From Bradyrhizobium diazoefficiens USDA 110 (GTDB lineage Bacteria > Pseudomonadota > Alphaproteobacteria > Rhizobiales > Xanthobacteraceae): 64,000 nucleotides of DNA. A program made the position numbers and the translations under genes. Under the pieces are notes generated by a model. The model saw only the letters and a program-made list of their open reading frames with translations. It ran no database searches and was not told the origin of the DNA. Numbering within the stretch: the first letter of the stretch is position 1; each line of letters begins with the position of its first letter. The stretch spans positions 7,674,001 to 7,738,000 of the forward strand of contig NC_004463.1 of assembly GCF_000011365.1 (NCBI RefSeq), given 5' to 3'. Below are positions 57,333 through 64,000 of this stretch, piece by piece.

Positions 57333-57476
57333 ATGCTTGAGCTTTGGAACAGCTGGTACGACACCCTAGCCTCGGTGGAGGCGCTTGCCACGGTCATCGT
57401 CATTGTCCTGGTGGCTAGCGGCGCCATTACGCTGGCGGAAACTCGGCGGCAAAAAACGCGTGCAACAAGGGATTGA
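57333..57476 (+). CDS. 47-residue single-span membrane protein
   Basis: ATG 57333 opens MLELWNSWYDTLASVEALA followed by TVIVIVLVASGAITLAE, a clear membrane helix, and a basic tail TRRQKTRATRD that should face the cytosol. GAGG lies eight bases upstream. It is short and unlinked, so confidence is moderate. Confidence 0.5.
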   Translation: MLELWNSWYDTLASVEALATVIVIVLVASGAITLAETRRQKTRATRD

Positions 57477-57561
57477 TCTAGGGGAGTACACGCCCTACCC
57501 CGCCGCCGCCTTCGCCGGGGCGGCGTTGATGGCGAGCTCGCCGTAGCGGTCGGTGTGCGGT

Positions 57562-58050
57562 CTATTCGCACACCATCACGCGCCGGTAACGTCTGTAAAC
57601 GTAGTAGCAGTCACTGTCAGAGGAATAGCGCGAGCCGCCATAGGCGTAGCCGGCAGCGGCTCCGGCGTAAGCGCCGGCCGCATACGCGGCGCGATAGCCG
57701 TACCGGGCTCCACCGTAGCGACCGTAGCCTCCGAAGCGGTTGTAGGTGACGGATGTGGCGCGAGCGGCGTTCGCCACCGCCGGGCTGCCGCGCCCGCTTC
57801 CAGCGAGAGCCCCGCGCGGTGCAGCTCCAGCACCGAGGCGGGGCGCCGGGCCGCCGAGGCCGGCATGCGGCACACCGCCAGGTCCGATCGGCGGACGAGC
57901 CGCGAAGGCCGGAGGACCTCCGGCTGCTATCGGCGGAGGCCCCGCCATGGGCGGCGGCGGCGGGAATTGCGCGGACGCCGGATTTGACGTCAACGTCACC
58001 GTTACAAGTGCCGCACCGATGGACAGCATCAGACCTGTGTTACGAAGCAT
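57562..58050 (-). CDS. Secreted Gly/Ala/Tyr-rich hypothetical protein
   Basis: The 162-residue product has a Sec signal peptide (about 1-27, ending NPASAQ), a Pro/Gly-rich middle, and a C-terminal Gly/Tyr/Arg-rich part (YNRFGGYGRYGGARYGYR) ending with two cysteines (DCYYVYRRYRRVMVC) that could pair. This matches a common rhizobial type of small secreted protein with no known role. It lies 14 bp after the RND transporter gene on the same strand and may be the last gene of that operon. Confidence 0.7.
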   Translation of the reverse strand: MLRNTGLMLSIGAALVTVTLTSNPASAQFPPPPPMAGPPPIAAGGPPAFAARPPIGPGGVPHAGLGGPAPRLGAGAAPRGALAGSGRGSPAVANAARATSVTYNRFGGYGRYGGARYGYRAAYAAGAYAGAAAGYAYGGSRYSSDSDCYYVYRRYRRVMVCE

Positions 58051-58064
58051 TGTACTTTCCCTTG

Positions 58065-61000
58065 TTAAATCTGTGGTTCGAGAACCGGCACCGGCGTGGC
58101 CGCGGAGACCGGCTCCGGCGAAATGTCGTGCGCAGGCGCTGCGGGCTCGTGCATGGATGAGTTATCGTTGTGATCGGGGTGAATGCGGAACCAGGCCACA
58201 TACAGCGCCGGCAGGAACAGCAGCGTCAGCAGCGTGCCGACGATGATGCCGCCCATCATCGCGTAGGCCATCGGCCCCCAGAAAATCTCGCGCGCGATCG
58301 GAATCAGCGCGAGGCTTGCCGCGGCCGCCGTCAGCAGAATTGGCCGCATACGATGCTCGGTCGCTTCCACCACCGCGTCCCAGGCCGGCCGCCCCTCCTT
58401 CCTGAGATCCTCGATCTGCACGATCAGGATCACCGAATTTCGGACGAGGATGCCGATCAGGGCGAGCACGCCGAGGATGGCGACGAAGCCGAGCGGAGCA
58501 CCGCTCGGCAGCAGCGCCATGACGACACCGATGACGGCCAGCGGCGCGACCGCGAACACCAGAAACAGGCGATGGAAGCTCTGCAGCTGGATCATCAGCA
58601 CCGTGGCCATGACGAACAGCATGAGCGGAACGACGGCGACGATCGGCGCCTGGCTCTTGGCGCTCTCCTCGACGGACCCGCCGATGTGCACCGAATAGCC
58701 CGCCGGCAGCGTCTTGGTGAACTCCGCGACTTTCGGCGCGAGCTGATCCACGACGGTCTTTGGCTGCGCGTTGCCGACGATGCCGGCCTTCAACGTGATG
58801 GTCGGGATCCGCGCGCGCCGCCAGATCGTCGGCTGCTCGAGCTCGTAACGCAAATTGGCCACCGCACCGAGCGGCACGGCCTGGCCGCCGAGCGCGGTCA
58901 ATTGCAGGTCGCGCAGGGTGTCGATGGAGGCACGTTCAGCCGCCGTCGCACGTCCCGTGACACTGACGAGATAGATGCTGTCGCGCACCTGGGTAATCGG
59001 CGTGCCCTCGAGCACGGAGTTCAAGGTGGAGGCAATGTCCTCCGAGGTGACGCCGAGCTGCCGCGCCTTGTCCTGGAGAACGTCCACCTTGACGACGCGG
59101 GCCGGCTCCATCCAGTCGAACACGACATTGCCGAGATCGGGGCTGCTCCGCACGATACCGGCGAGCTTCTGCGCGAGGTCTCGCACCTTCGCGATGTCGG
59201 GCCCGCTCAAGCGAAACTGCACGGGACGCCCCACCGGGGGGCCGACCTCGAGCAGCTTGACGTAGGTATCGGTGCCGGGGAACGTCTTCCTCAGGTAGTC
59301 CTCGAACTGCGCCTTGACCTGGTCGCGCGCCTTGATGCCGCCCCTGGTCACGACCACCATCTGGCCGAACCAGGTGTTGGCGGTCTGCACGTCGAAGGAC
59401 AGGACGAAGCGCGGCGAGCCGGTGCCGACATAGGACGACCAGTGGTCGACCGAATTGCTGCCCTGGAGCTGTTCGCGCTCGAAGCGCGCCATCTGCGAGT
59501 TGGTATCGGCAATGGATGCGTTCTGCGGCAGATTCCAGTCGATCACGAGCTCGGCGCGATCCGAAGACGGGAAGAACTGCTGCTGCACGAAATTCATGCC
59601 GAACAGCGCCAGCAGAAAGGCGGCGACAGTAACGGCAATCGTCGTCCAGCGGCGATGCATGCAGACGAGCAGGAGACGCGTGAACAACTGCGCTACGCGC
59701 CCCTTCTGCTCGTGATGGCCCTTCATCCTGGCGGGCAGGATGGTGACGCCGAGCAACGGCGTGAACAGCACCGCCACGATCCACGAGACGATCAGGGAGA
59801 CGGCGATGACCACGAACAGCGTGAAGGTGAACTCGCCCGCATTGCTGCTATTGAGCCCGATCGGAATGAAGCCGGCCACGGTCACCAGCGTTCCGGTCAG
59901 CATGGGAAAGGCGGTCGAGGTGTAGACGTGCGTCGCCGCCTTTTCCAAGGGATCGCCGACCTCGAGCCGCGCGACCATCATCTCGACGGCAATCATGGCG
60001 TCATCGACCAGCAGGCCGAGCGCGATGATCAGGGCGCCAAGCGAAATTCGCTGCAACGAGATGCCGGCATAGGCCATCACGACGAAGGTGATGGCGAGAA
60101 CCAGCGGAATCGCGATCGCGACGACAAGGCCGGCGCGCATGCCCAGGCTGAGAAAGCTGATGCCGAGAACGATGATCACGGCCTCGAACAGCGCCTCGGT
60201 AAAGCCGGACACGGCATGCTCGACAACGACGGGCTGATCGGCGACGAGGTGAACGCCGACGCCGACCGGCAAGTCGGCGGTAATTCTCGACATCTCCTCC
60301 TTCAGCGCCTCGCCGAAATGCAGCAGATTCGCGCCGGACTTCATGCCGATGGCAAGCGCGATCGCCGACTCGCCGTTGTACCGGAACAAGGTCCTGGCCG
60401 GATCGGCATAACCGCGCGTGATGGTTGCGACGTCGGTCAGGGGAAAGAAGCGATCGTTGATGCGCAGATTGACTGCCTTCAGACTTGCCTCCGACGTGAA
60501 CTGGCCGTTCACGCGTACGCTGATCCGCTCGGGCCCCTCCTGGAATACGCCGGATGGGGCAACCGCATTCTGCCCCTGCAAGGAGCTCATGATCGCGTGA
60601 ACGTCGAGGCCAAGGGCCGCGATCTTGCGGGTGGAGAATTCGAGATAGATCACCTCGTCCTGTGCGCCCAGGATGTCCACCTTGCCGACGTCGGGCACGG
60701 TCAGGACCTTGGCACGGATGTCCTCCACATGATCGCGCAGCTGACGTTGGCTCAGGCCGTCGCTGGTGAAGGCATAGATGTTGCCGAACACGTCGCCGAA
60801 GCGATCGTTGAAGCCGGGCCCGATCACCCCTTGCGGGAAGTCGCCCTTGATATCCGCGATCATGTTGCGAACACGAATCCAGGTCGGCTTCACGTCGGCA
60901 GCCTTGGTGCTGTCGCGCAGATAGACGAAGACGGTGGTCTGACCCGCAACCGTCACACTCTTGGTGTAATCGAGCGATTCCAGCTCCTCGAGCTTCTTCT

Positions 61001-61211
61001 CGATCCGGTCGGTGATCTGGCGCGTCATCTCCTCGGGTGACGCACCCGGCCACTGCGCCTGGACGACCATGGTCTTGATGGTGAAGTCGGGGTCTTCCTG
61101 CCGTCCCAGCTGGAGATAGGCAAAAAATCCCGCCGCCATGAAGGCGATCATGAAATACCAGACGAGCGAGCGATGACCGAGCGCCCAGTCGGAGAGGTTG
61201 AACGACTTCAT
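58065..61211 (-). CDS. RND efflux transporter (TriC/AcrB-like)
   Basis: The 1048-residue transporter has the RND plan: helix 1 (about 15-35), a large periplasmic loop, helices 2-6 with the proton-relay Asp pair in GLLVDDAMIAVEM (helix 4), a second loop, and helices 8-12. The sequence is of the HAE1 hydrophobe/drug class rather than the heavy-metal class. It overlaps the second adaptor gene by four bases (ATGA). Two adaptors plus one RND protein is the TriABC layout of Pseudomonas. No outer-membrane channel gene is in the window. Confidence 0.92.
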   Translation of the reverse strand: MKSFNLSDWALGHRSLVWYFMIAFMAAGFFAYLQLGRQEDPDFTIKTMVVQAQWPGASPEEMTRQITDRIEKKLEELESLDYTKSVTVAGQTTVFVYLRDSTKAADVKPTWIRVRNMIADIKGDFPQGVIGPGFNDRFGDVFGNIYAFTSDGLSQRQLRDHVEDIRAKVLTVPDVGKVDILGAQDEVIYLEFSTRKIAALGLDVHAIMSSLQGQNAVAPSGVFQEGPERISVRVNGQFTSEASLKAVNLRINDRFFPLTDVATITRGYADPARTLFRYNGESAIALAIGMKSGANLLHFGEALKEEMSRITADLPVGVGVHLVADQPVVVEHAVSGFTEALFEAVIIVLGISFLSLGMRAGLVVAIAIPLVLAITFVVMAYAGISLQRISLGALIIALGLLVDDAMIAVEMMVARLEVGDPLEKAATHVYTSTAFPMLTGTLVTVAGFIPIGLNSSNAGEFTFTLFVVIAVSLIVSWIVAVLFTPLLGVTILPARMKGHHEQKGRVAQLFTRLLLVCMHRRWTTIAVTVAAFLLALFGMNFVQQQFFPSSDRAELVIDWNLPQNASIADTNSQMARFEREQLQGSNSVDHWSSYVGTGSPRFVLSFDVQTANTWFGQMVVVTRGGIKARDQVKAQFEDYLRKTFPGTDTYVKLLEVGPPVGRPVQFRLSGPDIAKVRDLAQKLAGIVRSSPDLGNVVFDWMEPARVVKVDVLQDKARQLGVTSEDIASTLNSVLEGTPITQVRDSIYLVSVTGRATAAERASIDTLRDLQLTALGGQAVPLGAVANLRYELEQPTIWRRARIPTITLKAGIVGNAQPKTVVDQLAPKVAEFTKTLPAGYSVHIGGSVEESAKSQAPIVAVVPLMLFVMATVLMIQLQSFHRLFLVFAVAPLAVIGVVMALLPSGAPLGFVAILGVLALIGILVRNSVILIVQIEDLRKEGRPAWDAVVEATEHRMRPILLTAAAASLALIPIAREIFWGPMAYAMMGGIIVGTLLTLLFLPALYVAWFRIHPDHNDNSSMHEPAAPAHDISPEPVSAATPVPVLEPQI

Positions 61212-62284
61212 GGCTGCTGATCCTGTTCGATACGGACGCGCTGTCCTTGCTTGAGACTGTGGACCCCGGCGGTGACGACGCGTGCGCCAGGAGCAAGTCC
61301 ACCGGTGACGCGCGCCCCGGTTTGGCCAGCCGCCACATCGATCTTTTGCAGCGATACTGTGCTGGCGGGCTGATTGACGATCCAGACGAAATTGGCGCCA
61401 TCCTTGACGAGCAGCGCCGACGCAGGCAGCCGGAGAACCGGGCCTTGCTGCCTGCCGAGCTTTGCCGTGACGGTCGCGCCGAGCCGGAAGCTGTCAGGCG
61501 GATTGCTGAGTGCGATGCGGACCCGCCGCAGGCGCGTTGCCGGATCGGCCTGCGGCGCAATCTCGCGAACGGTGCCTTCCACTTGAACCGCCGGCAAGAG
61601 CTGCAGGCTGACCGTGAACGGCAGACCGACCTCCAGCGGCAGCGGATAGTCCGGTCCGATATCGACGACCGCTTCGCGAATATCGGGCCTTGCGATCGTC
61701 ACCACGCTTTGGCCGGGGGACACCACCTGGCCGACGTCCGCACCGACTGCGGTGACCACACCGGCGAAGTCGGCCTTGATCTGCGAATAGCCGAGCTGCT
61801 CGACCGCCTTGGTCAGATTGGCCTGTTCGCGCGCAACCGTCGCTTCGGCGCCGGCACGCGCCTGCTCGGCGTTATCGAGCATCTGCTTCGTGGTTGCATC
61901 GGTGGTGATGAGCGTTCGCTGCCGTTCCTCCGTCGCGCGAGCGGTCGCGAACTGCGCCTCGGCCTTGGCAAGCTGGCCTTTGGCCGCGCGAACGGCGAGC
62001 TCAAGGGCGGTCGAGTCAATCGTGCCGACCGTCTGTCCTTCAGTCACGAGGTCACCGACGTAGACGGGACGCGTGATCAGACGTCCCAGCACACGGAAGC
62101 CGAGATTGGTCTTGTAGCGCGGCTCTATAACGCCCACCGCAACGGCATCGTCCGCGAGGTCCGCTGCGAGAAGCAGCGACTGGACGGGCCGCACGGCCTC
62201 GGGTGCCTTCGTCTCCTGCTGGCATCCGGCAAGCGCGAGCGCGCATGCAAGCGGGCCCGCCACGATCGTTGCGCGGCCCGTCAT
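61208..62284 (-). CDS. RND periplasmic adaptor, second subunit (TriB-like position)
   Basis: The 358-residue protein has a lipoprotein signal (ALACALALAGCQQ, lipobox Cys about 21), lipoyl halves, a helical hairpin (about 85-150) and a beta-barrel domain of the HlyD/MFP family. It overlaps the first adaptor and the transporter genes by ATGA junctions, so the three are coupled. It differs clearly from the first adaptor, suggesting the two form a mixed ring around the transporter. Confidence 0.9.
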   Translation of the reverse strand: MTGRATIVAGPLACALALAGCQQETKAPEAVRPVQSLLLAADLADDAVAVGVIEPRYKTNLGFRVLGRLITRPVYVGDLVTEGQTVGTIDSTALELAVRAAKGQLAKAEAQFATARATEERQRTLITTDATTKQMLDNAEQARAGAEATVAREQANLTKAVEQLGYSQIKADFAGVVTAVGADVGQVVSPGQSVVTIARPDIREAVVDIGPDYPLPLEVGLPFTVSLQLLPAVQVEGTVREIAPQADPATRLRRVRIALSNPPDSFRLGATVTAKLGRQQGPVLRLPASALLVKDGANFVWIVNQPASTVSLQKIDVAAGQTGARVTGGLAPGARVVTAGVHSLKQGQRVRIEQDQQP

Positions 62285-63408
62285 GAGCGGTCTCCTTCAT
62301 AGGTCACGGGCTGGCCCACGCTCAAAAGCTTGCCGCCATCGACGACGACGCGCTCGCCCGGATCCAGACCTGCCTTGATCAACACTTCTCCGGCCTCGTA
62401 GCCACCGACCGTCACCGGCTTCAGCGAGGCGGTCCGTGTTGCCGGATCGACGGTCCAGACCGCAGGGCTGGTGCCCGCCGCCATCAATGCGCGCCAGGGC
62501 AATGCGATCTGCGGCTCGGTCTTCACTCTCACAGTTCCCGCGACGGCGCTTCCAAGCGTCATTGCGGCAGGCGGGTCCTTGATCGCCACCTTGACCCGAA
62601 TGGTCGCGCTCCTCGCGTCGACCGCCGGCGAGACCTCCCGAACCTGACCGCCTGCGGTCACGGTCGCATCGGAGATCAGCACCAACGAAACGCTGCTTCG
62701 GTCGGCAGCACCGAGGAAAATGGACTCATAGACGTCAAAGACGACGTCCCGGTCCCCGTCCTGCGCCAGTGAAAATACCGGTTGGGCAGCCTGTACGACC
62801 TGACCGGTCTCCACACTGCGTGCGGTGACGACGCCGTCGGCTTCGGCTCGCAGCGCGGTATAGCCGAGCACGTCCTTCGCGGTTCCGAGCTGCGCTCTTG
62901 CCGCTTCAAGCGCACCTTCCGTGGTTCGCAACCCTTCCTGCGCCTGGTCGTAGGCCGTGCGCGTGGTGAAGCCGCTCGCGATCAGCGCCGTCTGCCGATC
63001 GAAAGTCGCCTTTGCCACACGCAGCTGGGATTCTGCGGCGAGAACGGCGGCGGTGGCGGCATCGACATCGGCCTCCTGCTCGGCCGGGTCGAGAATGGCC
63101 AGCACTTCGCCGGCCTTCACGTGGGTCCCGACATCGACATAGCGCGCGAGGACGCGCCCGCTGACGCGGAACGACAGATCCGCCCGAAAGCGGGCCTGCA
63201 CCTCACCGGTCAGGGTAAGCGAGGATTGCCGATCTCTCGGCTGCACGATTTCCGTACGCACGACAGCGGCGCGCGCGGAAGGACTGGCAGCGCGATCGTC
63301 GCAGCCGCCGAGCGCGGCAGCAACAAGTGCGAGGGCCAGGCCGCCGAGAGGCCGCAGCAAGCGCTCAGTTCGACCGATTTTGGAGAGGTTCGAATAACGC
63401 GGGTTCAT
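62281..63408 (-). CDS. RND periplasmic adaptor, first subunit (TriA-like position)
   Basis: The 375-residue protein has a lipoprotein-like signal (LALALVAAALGGCDD, Cys about 35), lipoyl halves, a helical hairpin (AATAAVLAAESQLRVAKATFD, about 118-170) and a beta-barrel domain. Its ATG overlaps the stop of the upstream kinase-like gene (ATGA at 63405-63408), and its stop overlaps the second adaptor start. It delivers the channel contact of the pump. Confidence 0.9.
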   Translation of the reverse strand: MNPRYSNLSKIGRTERLLRPLGGLALALVAAALGGCDDRAASPSARAAVVRTEIVQPRDRQSSLTLTGEVQARFRADLSFRVSGRVLARYVDVGTHVKAGEVLAILDPAEQEADVDAATAAVLAAESQLRVAKATFDRQTALIASGFTTRTAYDQAQEGLRTTEGALEAARAQLGTAKDVLGYTALRAEADGVVTARSVETGQVVQAAQPVFSLAQDGDRDVVFDVYESIFLGAADRSSVSLVLISDATVTAGGQVREVSPAVDARSATIRVKVAIKDPPAAMTLGSAVAGTVRVKTEPQIALPWRALMAAGTSPAVWTVDPATRTASLKPVTVGGYEAGEVLIKAGLDPGERVVVDGGKLLSVGQPVTYEGDRS

Positions 63409-64000
63409 AGCGCGTCCGTACGGTGAGAGGGTGACAGGAGATTGCCCAGGACATCCGGGCCCGTGCTCAGCGTGGCCCGTTCGTTCGGGCGCGCTCGCAG
63501 TGAATCTGGATCCGCGCGCATCGCGGCCGGACGCTCGATCTGATCCGGGAGGCCGGCGCCCGAGCCGGGCGTCACGGGCGCGTTGGTCTTCAGCCGGCGC
63601 GGCCGCCTCATGCGGCGCGCCGCCATCGACCAGCTTGCCTGCCGCTCCCGCTCGCTCAGGTGAAACGAGACCACGACGGATGTGAACTCGGCAGCGAAGC
63701 CGTGCTCGATCCGTCCGCCGAGCCCTTTCGCAAGGTCATTGCTGATCTCGAACTCCCGGCCCAAGGCCCGCGCCGGCCGCGAGCCGTTGTCCAGCACCAC
63801 GCAGTTCGCGACCGAGCCGATGCGCGACAGCTTGACCTTGATCTCGCCGGAGCGCGCGTCGAAATACGCATGCTTCGCTGCGTTGACGATGAGATCGTGG
63901 ACGATCAGGCCAAGCCGTCCGCACCGCTCGGGCTGAAGCGGGAGAGACTCGGTGGTGAGCGTCAGCCGGATCCCCATTCGATCCAGAAAGGATTGGCGCA
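63405..64000 (-). CDS. Histidine kinase-like ATPase-domain protein (partial, runs off window)
   Basis: Only the C-terminal about 198 residues are in the window; the frame is open through the right edge (RQSFLDRMGIRLTLTTE just before the first internal ATG at 63977). The HATPase-like part has an N-box IVHDLIVNAAKHAYFD and a G-box-like DNGSRPARALG lacking the usual second Gly motif. A long disordered Arg/Pro-rich tail follows. It resembles HWE/HisKA_2-type kinases. It is translationally coupled (ATGA) to the efflux operon, so it may regulate or modulate the pump. Whether a His-box exists upstream is unseen. Confidence 0.65.
   Translation of the reverse strand, partial: RQSFLDRMGIRLTLTTESLPLQPERCGRLGLIVHDLIVNAAKHAYFDARSGEIKVKLSRIGSVANCVVLDNGSRPARALGREFEISNDLAKGLGGRIEHGFAAEFTSVVVSFHLSERERQASWSMAARRMRRPRRLKTNAPVTPGSGAGLPDQIERPAAMRADPDSLRARPNERATLSTGPDVLGNLLSPSHRTDAL

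Noticed and set aside
58170..61040. 956-codon plus-strand open frame
   Set aside because: Antisense shadow of the RND transporter with His/Arg/Asp-rich non-protein-like composition.

Overview
The window looks like chromosome from a Bradyrhizobium-type alphaproteobacterium (Nitrobacteraceae). The basis is gene content and repeat style: SciP (the CtrA inhibitor) beside fliF, a fliF-fliG-fliH-fliN-flbD cluster, a sigma-54 fliK-flgD unit, mnmA, HWE-type kinases, an OpgC-like glucan-modification protein, and palindromic intergenic repeats of the kinds common in that genus. No species can be named from sequence alone.

Layout. Positions 1-2058 look like the right end of an integrated element: a regulator with a degenerate receiver, a membrane-anchored unknown, then a 3' tRNA fragment with a CAT anticodon that reads as an attachment-site scar. 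Positions 2.3-27.5 kb are a mosaic accessory region. It holds a MocR regulator divergent from a cupin/AhpD/hydrolase operon, groESL under a very good RpoH promoter plus a CIRCE-like element, a MacAB-like export operon, a serine hydrolase followed by a Baeyer-Villiger monooxygenase, a CxxCH protein, a cyclase-TPR fusion, a GAF-HWE kinase and a Crp-type regulator. It also holds decayed genes, dispersed repeats, a serine-recombinase remnant (5690) and an N-terminally truncated serine recombinase (26024-27505) whose stop codon lies inside the 3' end of an intact tRNA-Met(CAT) gene at 27500-27576. That tRNA marks the boundary with the core chromosome.

Positions 27.6-47.2 kb are high-GC and core-like: a methyltransferase, mnmA, fliK-flgD, sciP, fliF-G-H-N and flbD. 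These are followed by a GYD-domain protein, a vanadium-haloperoxidase/PAP2-type enzyme, an M20 peptidase and a complete sulfonate operon on the minus strand (ssuA, a 28-residue peptide, ssuD, ssuC, ssuB, flavin reductase). Motility regulation is legible: a sigma-54 promoter before fliK, a CtrA box before fliF, the CtrA inhibitor gene between them, and the sigma-54 activator FlbD at the end of the fliF cluster.

Positions 47.6-64 kb hold a P450 with an unusual I-helix, an ICMT/PEMT-type methyltransferase, an internally deleted IS5-family element, an OpgC-like protein, a NarL-type response regulator convergent with and overlapping a MASE1 hybrid kinase, several small genes, a LuxR regulator, and a TriABC-like RND pump (two adaptors plus transporter) translationally coupled to an upstream kinase-like gene that runs off the right edge.

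I found no wholly new defence or mobile system. The most rewarding leads are the two tRNA-associated boundaries with recombinase remnants, the tiny peptide inside the sulfonate operon, the dual RpoH/CIRCE control of groESL, and the ATPase-domain protein coupled to the efflux operon.
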